Shown piece after piece: positions 25,846-34,268 of a DNA stretch of 64,000 nt (positions are counted from its first letter, which is position 1; the number at the start of each line of letters is the position of its first letter). This DNA comes from Bacillus massilioanorexius (GTDB taxonomy: Bacteria > Bacillota > Bacilli > Bacillales > DSM-1321), in the NCBI RefSeq assembly GCF_902374955.1, contig NZ_CABKRX010000085.1:122952-186951 (forward strand). The letters run 5' to 3'. Under the pieces are notes generated by a model that was not told where the DNA came from, made no database searches, and saw only the letters and a program-made list of their open reading frames with translations. The translations under genes and the position numbers were made by a program.

Positions 25846-25899
25846 TTGACATAAAACCAAAAGGTGTTATATGATACAACACAAAACCATAAGGTGTTA
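25846..25899 (+). promoter_or_regulatory. Promoter with two repeated operators for the SRPBCC-ArsR operon
   Basis: TTGACA (25846-25851) and TATGAT (25870-25875) are 18 bp apart. A 17-bp element, AAAACCAAAAGGTGTTA, fills the spacer (25853-25869). A one-mismatch copy, AAAACCATAAGGTGTTA, follows at 25883-25899, 30 bp away, i.e. about three helical turns. This suits autorepression by the ArsR protein of the operon. Confidence 0.7.
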
Positions 25900-25933
25900 C
25901 TTTTTAGTTAATTAAAGGAGATTCAGAATAGAT

Positions 25934-26368
25934 ATGAATAAACAAAATAAATTAGAAGACATAAAACAAACGGTTATTTATCATGCACCTATACAAAAAG
26001 TTTGGGAAACAGTATCGACAGCAGAAGGAATTGCTTCATGGTTTATGACCACAGATGATTTTCAACCAATAGTAGGGCAAGAATTTCATTTACAATCACC
26101 ATTTGGACCTTCTCCATGTAAAGTGTTAGAAGTGAGTGAACCAAATTTACTTAAGTTTTCATGGGATACTGATGGATGGATTGTTTCATTTATCTTGAAA
26201 GATCTTGGAAACCAAAAAACAGAATTCACTTTAATTCATGGTGGGTGGGGAGAAAAAGAAGCGATTATTTCGAAGGCAAACACAGAAAGCTCTGTTATCC
26301 GTGATAGAATGAATCATGGTTGGATTGATATCGTAAATGTCAAATTAAAGAAAGTTGTTGAGATATAA
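25934..26368 (+). CDS. SRPBCC (AHSA1-like) domain protein
   Basis: A 144-residue START/Bet v1-fold protein: VIYHAPIQKVWETVSTAEGIASWFM (in two parts: VIYHAPIQKVWETVS, TAEGIASWFM), GPSPCKVLEVSEPNLLKFSW and a C-terminal helix. AHSA1-type proteins bind hydrophobic ligands or act as partners of an ArsR repressor. The gene immediately precedes an arsR gene with no spacing. This order is the reverse of many such pairs. AAAGGAG is 13 bases upstream of the ATG, rather far. Confidence 0.82.
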   Translation: MNKQNKLEDIKQTVIYHAPIQKVWETVSTAEGIASWFMTTDDFQPIVGQEFHLQSPFGPSPCKVLEVSEPNLLKFSWDTDGWIVSFILKDLGNQKTEFTLIHGGWGEKEAIISKANTESSVIRDRMNHGWIDIVNVKLKKVVEI

Positions 26369-26635
26369 ATGACTTCATCTCCTCCCAAATATGATGTATT
26401 CCAGGCTATCGCTGATCCAACTCGCAGAGAAGTACTTCGTCTGCTTTTAAAGGAGGATTTACCGATTTCAAGAATAACTTCGCATTTTCCGATAAGTCGC
26501 ACAGCTATCGCTAAACATTTGCACATTCTTTCTGAAGCAAAACTTGTTTCTGGAGAAAAAATAGGGAGAGAAAAAATTTATCACTTACAGCCGGAGCCTT
26601 TAGCAGAATTAAAGGAATGGCTTTCCTACTATTAG
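26369..26635 (+). CDS. ArsR-family winged-helix repressor
   Basis: An 88-residue wHTH protein: YDVFQAIADPTRREVLRLL, then recognition helix region ISRTAIAKHLHILSEAKLVS and the wing GEKIGREKIYHLQPEPL. It lacks the Cys metal-binding motif CxC of metal-sensing ArsR proteins, so it is of the SdpR-like autorepressor type. Its ATG follows the SRPBCC stop directly. It probably binds the two repeated operators at the operon promoter. Confidence 0.88.
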   Translation: MTSSPPKYDVFQAIADPTRREVLRLLLKEDLPISRITSHFPISRTAIAKHLHILSEAKLVSGEKIGREKIYHLQPEPLAELKEWLSYY

Positions 26636-26653
26636 CAGTTTTGGTAAAATAAA

Positions 26654-26770
26654 TTGTCAATCCTAAAACACGTTATCGAAAATAACGATCAGCAAAGTAT
26701 ACAAATTGTTAAAACAAAAACTGATCAAAATTTAAGTAGCGATGATAGTCAACATTCAGAAGACCATTAA
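26654..26770 (+). pseudogene. Unidentified short frame, probable gene remnant
   Basis: A 38-codon frame from TTG reads LSILKHVIENNDQQSIQIV, KTKTDQNLSSDDSQHSEDH, stop. It has no RBS. The composition is protein-like with an acidic His-containing tail. It may be the 3' end of a lost gene. Not recognised. Confidence 0.2.
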
Positions 26771-26903
26771 ATGTATTAGGAGCAAAAACATTTTTTACAT
26801 TTTCACATTCGCTTTAAAAAGAGCAACAAATAGTGTACTTGGTATTACTCTTTAAAGGTTCCTTATCCAGTCAATCATACATTTACTACACTAACGAGGA
26901 GAC

Positions 26904-26949
26904 GAATGAAAGGACTGAAAATCGATATCTTTTTCAGTCCTTTTCATTC
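26904..26949 (-). terminator. Terminator of the PNPOx-family gene
   Basis: GAATGAAAGGACTGAAAA pairs with TTTTTCAGTCCTTTTCATTC next to the stop codon of the flavin-binding protein gene. Confidence 0.75.
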
Positions 26950-26952
26950 CTT

Positions 26953-27525
26953 CTAATCATCATGAATGCTAGATATCCCTTCTCCAAGTGGGGTAACAAT
27001 CCCATCCATGCTTATTGAATTATTCTTTTTTCGATATAAATCTAATTCTACATCCCCTTTGTTAGTAGCCCATTGATGAAGAATATTACGATCTCCTCCA
27101 TATGAATAAAAAGGGACACTAAATCCACACGATGTTTTAACCGATTCTATTTCAACATATATAATTTGCCGCGCGCCAGGAAGAATTTCAAAATGCTGTA
27201 TGAACTCTTCCCATTCTTCTGTCTCGGGTAATATTGTTTTCCCTTTTCCATAAAGTCTTAATATCATAGGCAATCCATCATAAGCTAAAAACATAAAAGT
27301 GATTCTACCATTCTCATGTAAATGTGCACTCGTTTCATTACCACTACCTGTTAAATCTAAATATGCAATTTCAGTTGGAGAGAAAATACGTAATACATCA
27401 TGACCTTTTGGAGATATGTTCACATGTCCTTCCGCAGATAATGGTGCTGAGCCAACAAAAAAAATTTTTTGCTTCTTGATAAATTCTTGATGATTTGGCA
27501 GAAGTGATGAAAAACTATTTCCCAT
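26953..27525 (-). CDS. Pyridoxamine 5'-phosphate oxidase-family (FMN-binding split barrel) protein
   Basis: A 190-residue split-barrel flavoprotein: KQKIFFVGSAPLSAEGHVNISPKGHD (in two parts: KQKIFFVGSAP, LSAEGHVNISPKGHD), YLDLTGSGNETSAHLHENGR and RLYGKGKTI are typical of the PNPOx-like general-stress and F420/FMN reductase group. The C-terminal part contains SCGFSVPFYSYGGDR. It is likely a cytoplasmic FMN- or haem-binding redox protein; the substrate is unknown. The ATG has AAGGGAGGAG upstream. Confidence 0.82.
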   Translation of the reverse strand: MGNSFSSLLPNHQEFIKKQKIFFVGSAPLSAEGHVNISPKGHDVLRIFSPTEIAYLDLTGSGNETSAHLHENGRITFMFLAYDGLPMILRLYGKGKTILPETEEWEEFIQHFEILPGARQIIYVEIESVKTSCGFSVPFYSYGGDRNILHQWATNKGDVELDLYRKKNNSISMDGIVTPLGEGISSIHDD

Positions 27526-27745
27526 GAATTTCTCCTCCCTTATATCAAAAAAATAATATCACTCCTAAATAGATCAGAACTCCCTATTTTTCACAAATGT
27601 TATTTTTACCAATTTTAACATATCCGTCTTATTACAAAAAGCAATCATTTTTTCAGAAAACAGACTTTTGTCAGTTTCACTTTAGGATATTTGTCTTCTT
27701 ACATTAGGTTATTGATCTAAAAGGTTTATTATGATGTTGTATGAA

Positions 27746-28741
27746 TTAGAACAAGCCAATCTTACGTTTAATCTCTTTTAAAAATGGCTGACTAACTTCC
27801 CTCGCCTTTTCAGCGCCATAGTGTAAAATTTCATCTAGCTTTTTAGGCGAAGCCATGAGCTTGTTATACTTCTCACGAGGCTCTTCAAGAAATTGGTTCA
27901 TCACAACAAACAATTCCTTTTTAGCTTCTCCCCACCCGATTCCAGTTACAAATCGATTTCTCATATTTGCTATTTCAATTGGAGAAGCAAATTCTTTAAA
28001 TAATGTAAAAATAATCGATTGATCTGGATTTTTTTCTGCTTCAGCAGGTAACGAATCTGTTTTAATCCTATTGATTAGCTTAAACAATTGGTTAGGTTCT
28101 TCAAATAGAGGAATCGTGTTATTATAACTCTTACTCATCTTTCTCCCATCTAATCCCGGTAAAACAGATGTACTTTCTTGAACTCTATAATTTGGTAGTA
28201 CAAACGTATCTCCATATATATGATTGAAACTCTCTGCGATATCCCTCGCAATTTCTACATGTTGTATTTGATCTTTTCCAACAGGTACAGTTTCAGTCTT
28301 AAATAATAAAATATCTGCTGCCATCAGAATCGGATACGAAAAAACTCCCATATTAATACCTTGATCGATATCTCTATGATTCTCCTTATTTGTTTCAACC
28401 ATTGTTTTATATGTATGAGCTCGATTCATTAAACCTTTAGAGGTAAAACAAGCTAAAATCCAATTTAATTCAAAAATTTCAGGAATGTCCGATTGTCTAT
28501 AAAAAATGACTTTATTTGGATCTAGACCTAACGCTAACCAAGTTGCGGCATTCATATATGACAATTTTTTCATTTCGTCACCATCATGAATTTTTGTTAG
28601 ACCATGATAATCTGCAATAAAGTAAGCAGCTTTGTATTCAGAATTATTAGCGAGCTCTAGTGCTGGCTTAATCGCTCCAATGTAATTCCCTAAATGTATC
28701 CGCCCTGTTGGCTTAATCCCTGTTAAAATTATTTTATTCAT
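27746..28741 (-). CDS. trpS: Tryptophanyl-tRNA synthetase, Pseudomonas-like type
   Basis: A 331-residue class I synthetase that charges tRNA-Trp. The HIGH-type motif is PTGRIHLGNY (11-20) and the KMSKS motif is GRKMSKSYN starting at Lys201. The middle, FYRQSDIPEIFELNWIL and SKGLMNRAHTYK, resembles proteobacterial (Pseudomonas-type) TrpRS. It differs from the canonical Bacillus enzyme, which has the EVPAHAQ and ERMTQFKDKS segments. So it may be a second or acquired TrpRS. A tryptophan T-box controls it. RBS GGAGGG. Confidence 0.93.
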   Translation of the reverse strand: MNKIILTGIKPTGRIHLGNYIGAIKPALELANNSEYKAAYFIADYHGLTKIHDGDEMKKLSYMNAATWLALGLDPNKVIFYRQSDIPEIFELNWILACFTSKGLMNRAHTYKTMVETNKENHRDIDQGINMGVFSYPILMAADILLFKTETVPVGKDQIQHVEIARDIAESFNHIYGDTFVLPNYRVQESTSVLPGLDGRKMSKSYNNTIPLFEEPNQLFKLINRIKTDSLPAEAEKNPDQSIIFTLFKEFASPIEIANMRNRFVTGIGWGEAKKELFVVMNQFLEEPREKYNKLMASPKKLDEILHYGAEKAREVSQPFLKEIKRKIGLF

Positions 28742-28769
28742 TATTTACCCTCCTATATAGAAACACAAA

Positions 28770-29035
28770 AAGGGTTACTCATCCTAAAAAAGGACGAGTA
28801 ACCCGTGGTGCCACCTTTATTCGCTTATCCAAGTAAACGCACTCATTCCGTACAGAAACAACAATCAAATTCGATACGTAGTCTCTTTTATCGGTAAGAC
28901 AATCCGCTAGACCTACTACTTTTTCAATCTAGAAGCTCCGAAGCCCATTCAACAAAAATCCGGCACTGATTCGCACCAACCATCAGCTCTCTGTAACCAT
29001 TTTTTTCTCTACTCTTCTTCTTCAACGCTAAATAT
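28770..29035 (-). promoter_or_regulatory. Tryptophan-specific T-box leader of trpS
   Basis: On the minus strand the T-box AAGGTGGCACCACGG is followed by a terminator stem (GGGTTACTCGTCC/GGATGAGTAACCC) with TTTTTG. In stem I the specifier loop reads GAA-TGG (plus 28945-28950), a UGG Trp codon. AGAGAGCTGATGG and GTGCGAATCAG give the other stem I elements. Confidence 0.92.
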
Positions 29036-29362
29036 ATCGAATTAATACAATATTACGATAATTGATAGTTAAAATCAATCAAAATATAGAAAGATTTTCC
29101 TCTTTAATTTCAGATAAATTTGTTCCATTTATGTAATCTTTAGATGTTGTTCAGTCAGTATTACACCCTTTAATAATATTAATATAACAATCAAACTTTC
29201 CTCTATTGTACAACATTATTTGTCAACACATAATTTGTTCATTATATTGTCTATTTTCCAACAATAAATACAAGATGAATAAACAACATTGAAAATATGT
29301 TAACATAATATATACCTTAACAATTACGATATAGATTACTTAAAAATACTAAGGGGGTACAA
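29036..29362. other. AT-rich divergent intergenic stretch
   Basis: It lies between the trpS leader and a plus-strand small membrane protein gene and presumably holds both promoters. No ORF, repeat or RNA is recognised. Confidence 0.45.
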
Positions 29363-29590
29363 ATGAATATTTCTCTTTTTAAAGTATTTCTAACTTTTTT
29401 TTCAGTCGTATTAACAGAATTGTGTTACTTAAACATCTTTTCTTTCATCCTTTTTCCTTTTGTCTTTCTTATAGGCTTCATAGCGATAATCCTATCTATT
29501 AAAAAGAACAGTTACTTATTCATACTAGTAAATGGCATAACATTATTTATACTCACTTGCCTTTCCATTAAAAAAAGCCCATTTTTGTAA
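29363..29590 (+). CDS. Small hydrophobic membrane protein, unknown
   Basis: A 75-residue protein with a strong AAGGGGGTAC RBS eight bases before the ATG. It is almost wholly hydrophobic: about three spans (residues 5-22, 24-42, 48-66) with basic loops IKKNS and SIKKSPFL. No family is recognised. It is flanked by intergenic DNA and has no obvious partner. Confidence 0.6.
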   Translation: MNISLFKVFLTFFSVVLTELCYLNIFSFILFPFVFLIGFIAIILSIKKNSYLFILVNGITLFILTCLSIKKSPFL

Positions 29591-29681
29591 GAAACGCTTC
29601 ATAATCTATTAACAGAAATCTTACACTCTACTAAATTAGTAATGTACATATCTTTTAATAAAACACCTTAACTTCTTGTCA

Positions 29682-30695
29682 TTACTTAAAATATTGAATA
29701 AGAGTGCCTTTACCATTTTCTACATGCACCTCTGCAAATGCCCCATTTATAAATGTAAGCTGTGGAGGTACATGACCACAATCAACGTCAAAAATAATTG
29801 GTATTTCAAGTTCTTCTGATAACTCTTTATATACATCTTCTATTGTATAATCATTAACTGACCTATTTGCACTACTCCTCCCAAACAATAAACCCGAACA
29901 TCCTTCAAACCATCCAGCTAACTTCATTTGTACTAATGATCTTCTTAAATCAACGGTAGACATTTCACAGTTTTCTAAATACCATATTATCGGTTCGTTA
30001 TTGATATATAGTCTTCTAAAATGAGATACATTACCATATGGAGTGCCTACTAAATGTCTTATGACATCTATACAACCACCAAGTAATCGCCCTTGTATTT
30101 GCACCATTTGCTTTGATACCGATTTCCAATACGTTTTCTCTGTTAAATGAAATACACATGGAGAAGGTTGATCGTGAGACCATTCTTTTTGATATTTCTT
30201 TGATGAATATTGGATAGCAGATTCTCCTACATTCGCTGTTAAAACATTCTCCCACATAGCAGTTGTTTCGTCTGTTAACTCTCCTCTTAAATCTACAAGA
30301 TTAGTCCCATGAGCTGTTGCAATCCCAGTATTTAATGTAACTGCCAATAACAATAAGCTAATATCCGAATAACCTAAAATCCATTTTTTCGTTATATTTT
30401 CGAAATCCATATGTTCAAGTATTTCAATAAGTAGCTCTCCTCCCCATGGAGGGATAATCGCATCGATATCTTCATCCTGTATCATCTTATTAAATTCATC
30501 GGCTCTTTGATTTGCTGGAGATGATTTTGCTTTATGTTGACTCCAAACAGTCTCACCGCAAACAACCTTATAGCCTTTTTTTTCAAGCTTTTGACAAGAA
30601 AGCTTTACTAAATCATGCAACTCAGGCGGAACTCCTGAAGAAGGCGCTGTAACACCAATTGTTGCCCCTTTTGGTAAAAACGGATATTTTATCAT
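29682..30695 (-). CDS. S66-family LD-carboxypeptidase / MccF-like peptidase
   Basis: A 337-residue serine peptidase of family S66, opening LPKGATIGVTAPSSGVP. The nucleophile is in GYSDIS (Ser near 108), GGCIDVIRHLVGTPYG (near 198-213) carries the strand before the catalytic Glu region, and DVDCGHVPPQ gives the C-terminal His (near 312). Members cleave L,D bonds of murein tetrapeptides (LdcA) or inactivate microcin C (MccF). The length and PSS/GYSD context fit the MccF-like branch as well as LdcA. It is a single gene with a GGGGG RBS. Confidence 0.82.
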   Translation of the reverse strand: MIKYPFLPKGATIGVTAPSSGVPPELHDLVKLSCQKLEKKGYKVVCGETVWSQHKAKSSPANQRADEFNKMIQDEDIDAIIPPWGGELLIEILEHMDFENITKKWILGYSDISLLLLAVTLNTGIATAHGTNLVDLRGELTDETTAMWENVLTANVGESAIQYSSKKYQKEWSHDQPSPCVFHLTEKTYWKSVSKQMVQIQGRLLGGCIDVIRHLVGTPYGNVSHFRRLYINNEPIIWYLENCEMSTVDLRRSLVQMKLAGWFEGCSGLLFGRSSANRSVNDYTIEDVYKELSEELEIPIIFDVDCGHVPPQLTFINGAFAEVHVENGKGTLIQYFK

Positions 30696-31067
30696 ATGAA
30701 ACCCCCGTCAAGATTTTTCATTATTTTATCAAAACAGATTAATAGGAACAATCCCTATATTCTTTAAAATAAAAAGTTTTCTCATAGAGTAATATTACCT
30801 TTCCTTGTTCAATCTTGCTCTAATCTTTACACTTCGTGATTAGTGAGTCTCAAGCATTTTCGCTCATTATTCACATTACATGATCTTATTTTATTTTGAA
30901 GTTAATCGTTCAAATACCAAAAAATGATATCAAGAGGCACACATAGATTTGCTAAAAAAAGAGCCTTATTCAATAGAGGTTATTTTTTGAAAAATCTACT
31001 GGGAGAAATCATCATGTTGCATTATATATCGATTATTCTAACTAAATAACATTCCTTAGTTTTATTT
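30696..31067. other. Intergenic stretch, nothing recognised
   Basis: 372 bases between the broken chemoreceptor gene and the S66 peptidase gene. I see no ORF with an RBS, no clear terminator and no member of the repeat families described here. Confidence 0.4.
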
Positions 31068-32783
31068 TCATAAACCTAAATCTTCAATAATCTCATCAAT
31101 TAAATTCATTACCTTTTCAGAGGCACTTTCTAGTTTTTTAAAGTACATTTCTGCTTCCTCAATATTTCTAGATTCATATGCTATTACAGATTTTCTAGCG
31201 TAATCGTGCACATCTTTAGGGTGTTGATTAAGTTCTTGATAATGCTTATTTTCACCAATCATTTCAATAGTATCTTGATTAAAATACAAATTACCTAAAC
31301 GACAATCCGTATGTTCATTCACGTCATTTGGATGTACAGTTTCTACACCAAGAAGCATATTATGTATTTTCCATTTCCATAGTAGATGATCTGACCTCGC
31401 TAATTCTAGTAAAGCTCGTGTAGTAAGTTGAGTCGTGCCATCAAAGACACAATCACGATATTGTCTAATCAACGTACTTAGGTCATGTATAGCATCAATC
31501 GTAACATGACTTAAATCATTTAATTCTGATGATATGTTCGCGATATTCGTCATTCTTTTAGCTACTTCATTTATTCCAGCCGACTGTTGTTCAGCAGTTG
31601 CTGCTGTACCATTTGTTTTATCATTAATATCCTTCATTCTTTCAATGATATGTGAAATAAGAGGAATCGTATTTTGAGCTTCTGAAACACCCTTTTCAAT
31701 CACGGACTTTGTTTTGTTTGTTAGATTAAAAATATCGGTCGATACAGCTTGAAGTGTCGCAACATTATCCTTAACTGTTTTTAGTGACATGACATTATTA
31801 TCAGATAGTTTACGTACTTCTTCCGCTACAACAGCAAAACCGCGACCTGCATCTCCTGCTCTTGCAGCTTCAATTGCGGCATTTAAAGCTAATAAATTCG
31901 TTTGATCTGCAATACTATGAATTACTTTAACTACTTCTTCAATCTTTGCAACTGAATTTTGTAACTCATTAACCTTTGTAACAATTTGAGCAAACTCTTC
32001 TTTGGTTAAGATAATTTCATTAATAGCATCCCCTACTACTTTTTGTCCTTCCTCAGATAATTCGACTGCCTCATCTGTGTTTTCTGCAACCGACACAGCA
32101 TGTTACGCTACTTCATCTACAGACACAGATAATTCTTCACTTGCAGCTTTAATATTCAAGATTTGATGATCTTGCGTATCTAATTTCGATAAAAAGTCTC
32201 GCATAAACATAATTTCTGTATTTTTGTTTATTAAATTTGATATGTTAATAGCATTTACCTCTAGTAGTTGCTTATTGGACATATCAATTAATAGTTGCTG
32301 TTCAATATTCACGCCTTTTTGTAAGCTCGTCATTAATTCCAAGCATCTATTTGGACGCATACCTTTTTTGGAAAGTAAGATAGTTTGGAAATAAAAATGA
32401 ATTTGATTAAAAGCAGTTAACAATTTACACACGGGATATTTTTTATCAATAAGAACGTTAAAGAATGACGTGATATTTTCATAATATTGCTCATTTCTTT
32501 CGGCATGGAGTAAAGAATGCATATATTGCTCAACTTCTTTTCTGTTAATCGATATGTGTTCTTTCCCCTGTAAATATTGCAAATAATTAAGTAAAATCTC
32601 TACTCCTTCTGGAATGGCATCTTCAAGTAATGTAGCTAGGACATGGAAATGTTCTTGGTCTATTTTCTGAAATGATTGATATTTTAAAATGTCAGCAAAG
32701 TGACTTTTTAGATGAATATCGGTTTCATGTTTAAGCATAGTCTTCGTAGAAGCAGTAGGTCTTAATTGATTTATTATGGTCAT
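31068..32783 (-). pseudogene. Globin-coupled methyl-accepting chemoreceptor with CZB domain, interrupted by TAA
   Basis: One frame encodes a soluble chemoreceptor: an all-helical N-terminal protoglobin-like domain (about 1-180) and an MCP signalling domain with IADQTNLLALNAAIEAARAG and FAVVAEEVRKLSD. A C-terminal chemoreceptor zinc-binding domain follows (HLLWKWKIHNML, CRLGNLYF, HPKDVHDYARK, the His/Cys/His set). At 32103-32105 an in-frame TAA replaces what is probably Gln (CAA) between SVDEVA and HAVSVAENT. Translation could restart at a GTG three codons later, giving a receptor without the sensor. The intact form would signal to CheA. RBS AGGGAGG. Confidence 0.78.
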
Positions 32784-33021
32784 GATGTTTTCCTCCCTAT
32801 TTGTAGAAAAAAGCATTATTCAAATGATAAAATCCAATTGAACAATGCCCTTCTTATCGAAAACTATAAGAACAGTATTTAAACATTTTTCCTAGAAAAA
32901 TACCCCTATATAATTTCCTCACTTTTGTAAAATATCAATCAAATCATCGTTATTCTACACTTATATTATAGCCAGTATTGCCTACCCCTTAAACGCGTTT
33001 TATCCAATATTCCGAATTTTA

Positions 33022-33056
33022 AAAAACTGATGTGAATTAATCCACATCAGTTTTAA
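33022..33056 (-). terminator. Terminator overlapping the rnz stop
   Basis: AAAACTGATGTGG pairs with CACATCAGTTTT, with TTTTTAAAATT on the minus strand. The rnz stop codon lies in the loop. Confidence 0.75.
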
Positions 33057-33969
33057 CAATTTTTAGTCTCATTAAATCTTCAGCAATAATCGTATTCGGA
33101 AAAATTTCGATAGCCTCTTGAAGTAAATGATGGATATCTTCCGCCAAGTAACGTGAGCTAATATGTGTCAATATTAATTTCTTAGTACCTGATTCTTTTG
33201 CAATAGTAGCAGCTTGTGCAGTAGTTGAATGATGGTATTCATAGGCCATTTTCCCACTTTCAGCTGCAAATGTTGCTTCGTGTATTAGGTAATCACAATT
33301 ATTTGCAAGTATTTTACTGTTTTCACAAATCCGAGTGTCACCTAGAATCGTTATAATTTTCCCTTTCTTAGGCTCACCAACAAATTCTTTCCCATTTATA
33401 ATAGAACCGTCATCTAATGGAATGATTTCTCCATTTTTTACTTTTTTAAATATAGGTCCTGGTTTTAAGCCAAGCTTCAATAATTCGTCCACTTGTAATT
33501 CCCCAGGACGATCTTTTTCCGTTATGCGATATCCATAGCTTAATATTCCGTGATCTAATTTACGAGCTTCCACTGTGAAAGAATCATCCTCAAAAATAAT
33601 TCCCTCCATAATTTCAATAATGGTCAAAGGGTACTTTAAATGTGTACCACTTGCTTTTAATGAAGTAGTAATATATTCGGAAATTCCTTCAGGTCCATAT
33701 ACAGTAAGTTCATCTGTACCTCCTTGAAAAGAACGACTGCTTAATAATCCCGGTAAACCAAAAATATGATCTCCATGTAAGTGAGTAATGAATATTTTCT
33801 CTATTTTACTCGGTTTTACGGAAGTATGTAATATTTGATGTTGTGTAGCCTCTCCACAATCAAATAACCAAACAGCCTTTCTTTCTTCGAGCAACTGAAG
33901 GGCTATGGATGAAACATTTCGAGTTTTTGCAGGAACTCCTGCTCCTGTACCTAAAAATACAAATTCCAT
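33037..33969 (-). CDS. rnz: Ribonuclease Z
   Basis: A 310-residue metallo-beta-lactamase-fold endonuclease that trims tRNA 3' trailers lacking CCA. The zinc motif THLHGDHIFGLPG starts at residue 62 with His63, His65, Asp67 and His68. Further metal ligands occur in LGDTRI (Asp) and HEATFA, LTHISSRY. The length equals B. subtilis RnZ. It is divergent from zwf, the arrangement also found in B. subtilis. RBS GGGAGGG. Confidence 0.94.
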   Translation of the reverse strand: MEFVFLGTGAGVPAKTRNVSSIALQLLEERKAVWLFDCGEATQHQILHTSVKPSKIEKIFITHLHGDHIFGLPGLLSSRSFQGGTDELTVYGPEGISEYITTSLKASGTHLKYPLTIIEIMEGIIFEDDSFTVEARKLDHGILSYGYRITEKDRPGELQVDELLKLGLKPGPIFKKVKNGEIIPLDDGSIINGKEFVGEPKKGKIITILGDTRICENSKILANNCDYLIHEATFAAESGKMAYEYHHSTTAQAATIAKESGTKKLILTHISSRYLAEDIHHLLQEAIEIFPNTIIAEDLMRLKIVKTDVD

Positions 33970-34268
33970 TCTATGTCCCTCCCAATCCTACATTAATATT
34001 ATATTATCTATTTTATTATTTTAAAAAAGCTCCCTTTTCGCATGATACTTAGATTACCATAATTCGCAACAGTATATCACTTAAAACTTATACCAGCAGT
34101 ATTTCATGATCACTATCTCTTAAAAAATTCGAAAGATAATATGATTGTAAGTCGTGATAATTCATTTTCTGAATATAATGATATATAATAATAATTAATT
34201 TAATATAACGTAATTTATTATACTTTTATATTTATTATATACAACTTTGCAGAAATGAGGTTCCTATT

